The notes beneath the pieces are model-generated. The model saw only the letters and a list, made by a program, of their open reading frames with translations. It searched no databases and was not told the origin of the DNA. Shown here in pieces: positions 57,040 through 64,000 of a DNA stretch of 64,000 bases. How positions within the stretch are numbered: position 1 is the first letter of the stretch; each line of letters opens with the position of its first letter. The position numbers were made by a program, and so were the translations under genes. The stretch is from Lolium rigidum (taxonomy: Eukaryota > Streptophyta > Magnoliopsida > Poales > Poaceae), in contig NC_061512.1 in NCBI RefSeq assembly GCF_022539505.1, positions 251,736,510 to 251,800,509 of the forward strand, given 5' to 3'.

Positions 57040-59683
57040 AGCATCCCCAAGCTTAGTTCCTACTCGCCCTCGAGTAGGTAAACGATAAAAAGAATAATTT
57101 ACGAAGTGACATGATACCAACATAATCTTGATCAACACTATTTGTAAAGCATATGAGATGAATGAAGTGACCCAAAGCAATGGTCTATAGTTTGCTAACA
57201 AAAAGATAATGACTAAACAACTGAATCATATAGCAAAAACTTTTCATGAATAGTACTTTCAAGACAAGTATCAAAAAGTCTTGCATAAGAGTTAACTCAT
57301 AAAGCAATAGATTCTTAATAAGAGGCTTTGAAGCAACACAAAGGAAGATTTAAGTTTCAGCAATTGCTTTCAACTTTCAACATGCATATCTTATGGATAA
57401 TTGTCATCACAAAGTAATATAATAAGTGCAATAAGTAAGCATGTAAGAATCAGTGCACACAGTTGACACAAGTGTTTGCTTCTAAGATAGAAAGAAGTAG
57501 GTAAACTGACTCAACATAAAGTAAAAGAAAGGCCCTTCGCAGAGGGAAGCAGGGATTACTCATGTGCTAGAGCTTTTTTATTTTGAAAACATGGAAACAA
57601 TTGTGTCAACGGTAGTAATAATTTATATGGGTTATGTATAAGACTTCCTATAAGTTGCAAGCCTCATGCATCGAATACTAATAGTGCCCGCACCTTGTCC
57701 TAATTAGCTCGGATTTCCATGGATTATCATTGCATTACATATGTTTCAACCAAGTGTCACAAAGGGGTACCTCTATGCTACCTGTACAAAGGTCCAAGGA
57801 GATAAATCGCATTTGATTTCTCGATTTTGATAGATCTCAACTTGAGGACATCCATACCGGGACAACATAGAAAACAGATAATGGACTCCTCTTTTATGCT
57901 TTAAGCATTCAACAACAGATAATATTCTCATAAGAGATTTGAGGAGTAATGTCCAAGCTGAAACTTCCACCATGATACATGGCTTTGGTTGGCGGCCCAA
58001 TGTTCTTCTCTAACAATATGCATACTCAAACCATTTCAAAACATGGAAAATCTCCCTTACTTCAGACAAGACGAACATGCATATCAACTCACATGATATT
58101 CAACAAAGGTGTAACATGTTGATGGCGTCCCCAGATAACATGGTTACCGCTCAACAAGCAACTTATAAGAACTAAGATACATAAGCGACATATTCCTTAC
58201 CACAATAGTTTTTTAGGCTACTTTCCCATGAGCTATGTATTGCAAAAACAAGGAATAAATTTTTGAAAGGTAGCACATGAAGTATTTACTTGGAATGGCA
58301 GAAAAATACCACATAGTAGGTAGTTATGGTGGACACAAATGGCATAGGTTTTGGCTCAAGATTTTGGATGCACGAGAAGCATTCCCTCTCAGTACAAGGC
58401 TTTGGCTAGCAAGATTGTTTGAAGCAAACACAAGTATAAACCGGTACAACAAAACTTACATAAGAACATATTGCAAGCATTATAAGACTCTACACTGTCT
58501 TCCTTGTTGTTCAAACACTTTTACCGAGAAAATATCTAGACCTTAGAGAGACCAATCATGCAAACCAAATTTCAACAAGCTCTACGGTAGTTCTCCACTA
58601 ATAGATTTAAACTACATGATGCAAGAGCTTAAACATGATCTACTTGAGAGCTCAAAACAATTGCCAAGTATCAAATTATTCAAGACAATATACCAATTAC
58701 CACATGAAGCATTTTCTGTTTCCAACCAAATAACAATAAGTGCTGCGGCTTTCAGCTTTCGCCATGAACATGAAAAACGAAGAACACGAGTGTTCATATG
58801 AAAAAGCGGAGCGTGTCTCTCTCCCACACAAGGATGTTAGGATCCGATTTTATTCAGAGAATGAAAATATCAAAACGAAAATAAAAGCACACGGACGCTC
58901 CAAGTAAAGCACATAAGATGTGACAGAATTAAAATATAGTTTCACTAGAGGTGACCTGATAAGTTGTTGATGAAGAAGGGGATGCCTTGGCATCCCCAAG
59001 CTTAGACGCTTGAGTCTTCTTGAAATATGCAGGGATGAACCACGGGTGCATCCCCAAGCTTAGACTTTTCACTCTTCTTGATCATATTATATCACCCTTC
59101 TCTCTTGACCCTTGAAAACTTCCTTCACACCAAACTCGAAGTAATCTCATTAGCGGGTTAGTGCATAATCAAAAATTCACATGTTCTGTATGGACACAAT
59201 CATTCCCAACACTTCTGGACATTAACCAAGGCTACTGAAATTTAATGGAGCAAAGAAGTCCACTCAACACAGTAAAAGAGGCAATGCGAAATAAAAGGCA
59301 GAATCTGTCAAAACAGAACAGTCCGTAAAGACGAATTTTTTATAGACACTTAACATGCTCAGATGGAAAAGCTCCAATTGAATGAAAGTTACGTACATAT
59401 CTGAGGATTACGCATGAATTGTTTCAGCATTTTACGAGTTTTCTACAGAGAGAAAAACGCAAATTCGTGACAGCTAAAAATCTGTTCCTGCGCAGAAATC
59501 CAAATCTAGTATCAACTTTCTATCAAAGACTTTACTTGGCACAAAAACGAAATAAACATGATAAGGAGAGGTTGCTACAGTAGTAACAACTTCCAAGACA
59601 CAACAAAACAGTAGCAAAATAAAAACATGGGTTATCTCCCAAGAAGTGCTTTTTTTATAGCTATTAAGATGGGCTCAGTAATT

Positions 59684-60448
59684 TTAATGATGCTCTCGCA
59701 AGAAATAAGCAAAAGAGAGCATCAAAAGCAAATAAGAAACACTTTTAAGTCTAACCCACTTCCTATGAAAAGGAATCTTGTAAATAAACAAGTCATGTAA
59801 GCATAATGCAATAAACATAGGAAAACAAAACAAGCGCAACTTCAAGATTTTAAGCAAAAAGAGAGGTGTTTTAGTAACATGAAAATCCCTACAACCATAT
59901 TGTCCTCTCTCATAAAGATTTTCAGTAGCATCATGAACAAACTCAACAATATAACTATCACATGAAACATTCTTATCATGAGCCACATGCATAAAATTAT
60001 TACTCTCCACATAAGCATAGTCATTACTATTAATTGTAGTGGGAGCGAATTCAATAAGATAGCTATCATTATTATTCTCATCACCATAATCATCATATAT
60101 AGGAGGCATATTGTAATCATAATTAATTTTCTCCTCAATAGTAGGTGGACTGAAAATATGATAGTCATCATTGTAATCATCATATCTAGGAGGTAAAGTA
60201 TCATCAAAGTAAATTTTCTCCTCCATGCTTGGGGGACTAAATATATCATGCTCCTCAAAACCAGCTTCCCCAAGCTTAGAATTTTCCATAGCATTAGCAA
60301 CAATGGTGTTCAAAGCATTCATACTAATAACATTGCCATTAGCATGCATATAAAGTTCCATAGGTTTTTTAATTTTCTCTTCAAACACCTCATGTCCTAA
60401 CTCAAGATAGATACTATAAAGATCTGTAATATTTTTGTTGTTTTCCAT
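59684..60448 (-). CDS. Conserved acidic ORF of non-autonomous element D (unknown function)
   Basis: 254 codons beginning about 145 nt past the primer-binding site, in the gag position but without Gag, protease or polymerase motifs. Order: an N-terminal helix-like part (1-35), MHANGNVISMNALNTIV (34-50), two direct 24-residue units at 69-92 and 98-121 of the form IFSPPxxEEKIxxDxxxPP and YDDY, an acidic Asn/Asp stretch, DSYIVEFVHDAT (164-175), GCRDFHVTKTP (185-195), a hydrophobic segment about 196-223, a basic link (HRKWVRLK), and a second short hydrophobic run (238-250). The ORF is open throughout. The homologue in element A (22,137-22,784) has lost its N-terminus. I recall similar sequences in wheat annotations as hypothetical proteins. 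It could be a highly diverged Gag or a distinct protein; I cannot assign a function. Confidence 0.7.
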   Translation of the reverse strand: MENNKNITDLYSIYLELGHEVFEEKIKKPMELYMHANGNVISMNALNTIVANAMENSKLGEAGFEEHDIFSPPSMEEKIYFDDTLPPRYDDYNDDYHIFSPPTIEEKINYDYNMPPIYDDYGDENNNDSYLIEFAPTTINSNDYAYVESNNFMHVAHDKNVSCDSYIVEFVHDATENLYERGQYGCRDFHVTKTPLFLLKILKLRLFCFPMFIALCLHDLFIYKIPFHRKWVRLKSVSYLLLMLSFAYFLREHH

Positions 60449-60593
60449 TAAGCCTAACTAGTGAAAATAAAAACAAGAGACAAAAAGATAAAATTGCAGA
60501 ATCTAAAGGAGATACCTTCGAGCGCTCACACACCGGCAACAGTGCTAGGAAATAGCTTAGTAGTCGGAGGATGTGAATACCTTTTACCTTACC

Positions 60594-60611
60594 TCCCCGG
60601 CAACGGCGCCA
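60594..60611 (-). other. Primer-binding site of element D (tRNA-Asp)
   Basis: The minus strand reads TGGCGCCGTTGCCGGGGA ten bases inside the 5' LTR. This is the exact Athila-type site, complementary to the 3' end of plant tRNA-Asp. Confidence 0.85.
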
Positions 60612-60621
60612 GAAAATAGCT

Positions 60622-61941
60622 TGATGTCTACGCACGCTTCTATTCCTCTAGATAGTGTTGGGCCTCCAAGAGCAGAGGTTTGTAGAACAGCAGCAAGTTT
60701 CCCTTAAGTGAATCACCCAAGGTTTATCGAACTCAGGGAGGTAGAGGTCAAAGATATCCCTCTCAAGCAACCCCGCAATTAAGATACAAGAAGTCTCTTG
60801 TGTCCCCAACACACCTAATACACTTGTCAGATGTATAGGTGCACTAGTTCGGCGAAGAGATAGTGAAATACAAGTAATATGGATGATTATAAGTAGTAAT
60901 TGCAATCTGAAATAGAAATAGCAGCAAGCGAACATGTAGCGGAACTTGTTGGAAACGGTGTTTCAATGCTTAGAAACAAGGCCTAGGGATCATACTTTCA
61001 CTAGTGGACACTCTCAACAATGATCACATAATTGAATAAATAAATGCTACTCTTAAACACTCTCTTGTTGGATGACAAACACCATTCATTGTGTAGGGCT
61101 ACAAAAGCACACCTCAAGCCGGAGTAAACAAGCTCCACAACTTCATAAAGGAATCACACACGATGCGCACACTGTCACCATCACACCGTGGAGAGTGAAT
61201 CCGGAGTTCATATTAAAGTAACATCGAGAGTGCATAATAGACAAGAGTAACATCTACATATTCAACTAGATTACAAAGCTCATGATCACATAAAGATCAC
61301 ACCATGGGAGAGAGAGATGAACCACATAGCTACCGGTAGAGCCCTCAGCCTCGGGGGAGAACTACTCCCTCCTCATCATGGAAGACAGCAACGGCGATGA
61401 AGATGACGATGGAGTCGATGGAGATAGATTCCAGGGGCACTTCCCCGTCCCGACGGCGTGCCGGAATAGAGACTTCTATCCCCCAAACTTGGCTTCGCGA
61501 TGGCGGCGGCTACGTAACTTTTCGTGGAGGAAGACCGATGCCCCTAGGGTTTTTACTTCTGGGAGAATATATAGGCGGAAGGGCGGCCTCGGAGGGGCCC
61601 TAGGGTGCCCTCCCCACCTGGTGGCGCGGCAGAGGGGTGGGCCGCGCCCCCCTATGGTGTGGGGGCCCCTTGGCCCCCTCTGGCCCTTCTCTGGCTCTCT
61701 GGGTCCGCCTCAACAAAATATTGACTTCTGTCTTCGTGGGGTCCAATTCCGAGAATATTTCCTGTGTAGTATTTCTGAAACCAAAAACAGCAGAAAACAT
61801 GAACTGGCGCTTCGGCATCTTGTTAATAGGTTAGTCTCGGAAAATGCATAAAAACGATATAAAGTGTGAGTAGAACATGTAGGTATTGTCATAAAACAAG
61901 CATGGAACATAAGAAATTATAGATACGTTGGAGACGTATCA
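60622..61941 (-). repeat. 5' LTR of element D
   Basis: Complete, with TGATGTC...GTATCA as read on the plus strand. Partner of 55,720-57,039. Confidence 0.9.
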
Positions 61942-62323
61942 AGCTCCAGTTTGGAGAAATCATTCCTTCGCTCTGAAGGTCTCTGAGATCGGAATCCTTG
62001 ATCTTGCAAGGCCACCATTGTCCATTTTCGCCCTCTCGGATCCGGGCCTTGGAAGCCTTCTTCATCTCCGCCTCCTGCACTTTAGCGGCCATCCTGGCTT
62101 GGCCTTCAAGTTTCTCTTGGATCTCTTGGAGAGTTGGGATCCGGCCTAACGCGTTGCTGGAAGATGTGGAGAATGGTTGAGCTAACTTGGTGTCGGAAAT
62201 ATATGGTGGCAGGAATGCTATGGGTTCCGGACAGCTTGGTTCTAGTGAGCTAGGTTCAGGGCTGTTCGGAGAACTATCAGTGCATTTTGGTGAGCTAGGT
62301 GACATGCTCCCGGCTGCACCCAT
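61942..62323 (-). pseudogene. Antisense ORF of Tat element E, N-terminal part, cut by element D
   Basis: Starts MGAAGSMSPSSPKCTDS, is Ser/Pro/Glu-rich, has an Ala/Lys/Glu helical piece (EGQARMAAKVQEAEMKKAS), then WWPCKIKDSDLRDLQSEGM and ISPNWSL at the D junction. This resembles the start of the domain known as putative gypsy-type transposon (PF04195), which is encoded antisense in Tat elements. The remainder is displaced by the 6.2-kb insertion and not found beyond it. Confidence 0.55.
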
Positions 62324-63039
62324 GTGATGAACTAAGCTGAGTAAGCCGGAGCTAGTATAAATCTAAACTACGTCTTCTCCTACAAGTCTGGTGGACATAC
62401 CGTTAATGGTGCGGTGGTTCTGCATCGTGCCGGCGAGGGTGAGGTTTCCGGACGGAGCAAGTTGAGCTCCGCTTGACCACAAATCAGCGGCGGATCGGAT
62501 TTCCCGATCAACCGTGGCGGTCTCGGGTCGAAGATGGCCTTGGAATGGCGGCGGATGAAGCTTCCCGTGGGCGAGCTCACCGGAGATGAGATCCGGTTGG
62601 CGGCGCGGCTGGAGGAAGAAGACGAAGTGGCTAAGCGGTGAAACGAATGAAGAAGTTACCGACGTGGCAGGTATTTATAGACCGCGCGCGGAGATTTGTG
62701 AGCCGGATCCAACGGCGGAAACGGAACGGTCACACCGTTGGATGGCCGCCACGTGTCTTAGGTTAAAATGGTGAAAGCAAGGCAGCGGTAACTAGAACTG
62801 AGCAGTTCCGAAATCTCCGGCTGAAGATTAGCAGCTGCGAAAATTTAGCGCGGGAAAAAAATATGTTCAGTGCAATGTACGCGAAAGATCTGCTGAAGAT
62901 ACCGTTGAAGAAAAGCAAATGATTTCCGGTTGATTTAAGTCGTATACAAGAAAGTTTTGGAAGCTCTTCAAGATTCTCTTCGGATCCGAGTTGAATGAAG
63001 TCGGAAGAATGATGAATCTCGGAGAACTTCGGGGGCTAC

Positions 63040-63598
63040 TGTTGTGGGTATACTTTATGGGTATATCAACGGCATGGCCTAGATCCGGCAAGCCCGGGTG
63101 GCCCACAGATGGTGATGTGGCATGTGGCCCATCGGGCGGCCCAGTTGTTGTAGATCATGAAGAATGAAGTCCAGCCTAGAAGCAGGGAGCCGGATCCCAA
63201 CCGACCTACGAAGGAGGTCGGATCCGTGGAAGCCCATAAGGTATCCGGATCCAGAACGACATAGATGGAAGGCGGATCCTTGACGTACACGGTAAGACAT
63301 TGTACCGTAGTTAGGCAACTTGTATTCCGGCTAGGACTCTCCATGTAAACCCTAGATCCGTGCGCCTTTATAAGACGGATACCGGGAGCCCTAGAGGCAC
63401 AACCACAACTCATTGTAACAATGCGAAAGCGCCCAGATAATTCCAGACAAGCAGCAGTAGGCCCTGTCCTCGAGCAGGTGTTCCGAAGCTGGGTAAATCG
63501 CGTACCACCGTCCCGAGGACTCTCCGCCCTATGGCCCCTACTTCTTCTCCCCCTCGTGAGGATCCCTCCTCCGAGGTACCGTCGAATAGGCAACGACA
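63040..63598 (+). repeat. LTR of element E
   Basis: 559 bp with TG...CA ends. It has repeated GGATCC/CGGATCC motifs, a CCTTTATAAGACGG promoter-like stretch and a purine tract before it. It is followed by GGTGA. Confidence 0.75.
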
Positions 63599-64000
63599 GG
63601 TGACATAGGCATCCCAAATGGGATCTTACCGTCTCGGGTCCATTGAAGGTTTTTGCGAGCTCCACAAAGGTAGAGGGGGTCTCTTTCTTCGGAAAGAAGT
63701 AGGGGAAAAGCTTCAGCAAGCCAGCTTCAGCATTTTCAAGCCCGTCGCGTGCTTCATCCCCATGAATTTCGACAAGGGTCAGCGCGTCGAGAAGCTCGTC
63801 ACCCACAGGACCGTCAACCTCATATTCTTGATGCGTCCGCCCTACAAACAATTAGACAGCTGTATAAAAAATAAAGACTACAGGTGAAACGCAAGATAAT
63901 CCGAGGACAAGCAAAGATTCGAGAACTTACAAACAAAACGCCGACATTGCGATTCCAAGCGGGAAAGAATCTCTGCCTCTCGAGCTGATTGCTGAGTTAT
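63599..64000 (-). pseudogene. Antisense-ORF fragment of a second Tat-type element
   Basis: The minus strand from 63,851 reads GDELLDALTLVEIHGDEARD, LLKLFPYFFPKKE and FVELAKTFNGPE. This matches the C-terminal region of the same Tat antisense protein type. It lies beyond the LTR of element E, so E appears to have inserted into an older relative. The piece continues past the window edge, with stops above 63,851 that may mark an intron or decay. Confidence 0.55.

Larger units (their letters stand above)
55720..61941 (-). mobile_element. LTR retrotransposon D (Athila-type signals, non-autonomous)
   Basis: The two LTRs are both 1,320 bp (55,720-57,039 and 60,622-61,941) and nearly identical. The interior is 3.58 kb. 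The primer-binding site TGGCGCCGTTGCCGGGGA lies at 60,594-60,611 and the polypurine tract at 57,040-57,055. The only coding region is the acidic ORF at 59,684-60,448. The left LTR lacks its first T and abuts the end of element C's LTR. The right flank is AGCTC inside a Tat-type ORF. No target duplication is present, so one end has been rearranged after insertion or misjoined. Confidence 0.9.
61942..63598 (+). mobile_element. Tat-type Ty3 element E, 3' part with antisense ORF and LTR
   Basis: The 3' end of an LTR element on the plus strand: an antisense ORF start (62,323 down to 61,942), non-coding sequence, a polypurine tract AACTTCGGGGGCTAC (63,025-63,039) and an LTR of 559 bp (63,040-63,598, TGTTGTGGGTATAC...GGCAACGACA). 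Element D is inserted in the antisense ORF, and everything further 5' is not in the window. An ORF antisense to gag-pol near the 3' LTR is typical of the Tat lineage (RIRE2, Grande, Retand). Confidence 0.7.

Noticed and set aside
63066..63851. Minus-strand open frame of 261 codons spanning the LTR of element E
   Set aside because: It is a chance join of a Tat antisense-ORF fragment with antisense LTR sequence; the two parts have different origins.

Overview
The window is repeat-rich nuclear DNA of a grass, most likely a Pooideae species and probably Triticeae (wheat, barley or rye type). The grounds are a grass-type CESA4 gene with 13 exons and several cereal-type transposable elements. These include Athila-lineage LTR elements whose LTR tips read GATACGTCTCCAACGTATC, a CACTA element with AAGTGCCCC subterminal repeats, long-TIR Mutator-like elements, and TIR elements that start GAGCATCTCCA. 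The species cannot be fixed from the sequence alone.

Region by region. (1) 1-8.2 kb holds the only clearly functional host gene, a complete secondary-wall cellulose synthase CESA4 on the minus strand (985 codons, 13 exons, all GT-AG introns), with a TATA-like box and a MYB-type AC element upstream and a LINE 3' remnant downstream. (2) 8.2-13.6 kb is intergenic, with a decayed copia integrase, a 166-bp hAT-type MITE and a direct duplication. (3) 13,612-31,218 is one CACTA transposon (TIR CACTAC...GTAGTG, 3-bp duplication AGA) swollen by nested insertions: a Mutator-like element (10-bp duplication), a TIR element with a broken coding region, and inside that coding region a full LTR retrotransposon (5-bp duplication CCTAC) plus a solo LTR. 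The CACTA's own cargo includes an intron-containing, stop-bearing fragment of the meiotic gene PAIR1. (4) 31.2-44.8 kb holds LINE remnants, Stowaway pieces, two Harbinger-like elements, a Mutator-like element with a 9-bp duplication, and a broken Myb/SANT-like transposon protein. (5) 44.8-64 kb is a pile of LTR elements of the Athila and Tat types, with a 100-N assembly gap at 51,512-51,611.

How the parts relate. CESA4 makes the cellulose of secondary walls as one of three CESA isoforms (rice CESA4/7/9 type). Nothing else near it looks like a co-functional gene. The retrotransposons named A, C and D here carry no gag or pol that I can find and would need proteins from other elements. A and D instead carry, just after the primer-binding site, a conserved acidic ORF with a C-terminal hydrophobic segment. 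Many differences between the paired LTRs fall on CAG/CTG triplets (CAG versus CGAG, CTG versus CTCG). That may be a base-calling artefact of methylated repeats rather than biology.

Exon joins, element boundaries and duplications were read by eye. Family names rest on remembered protein and terminal motifs, not on searches.
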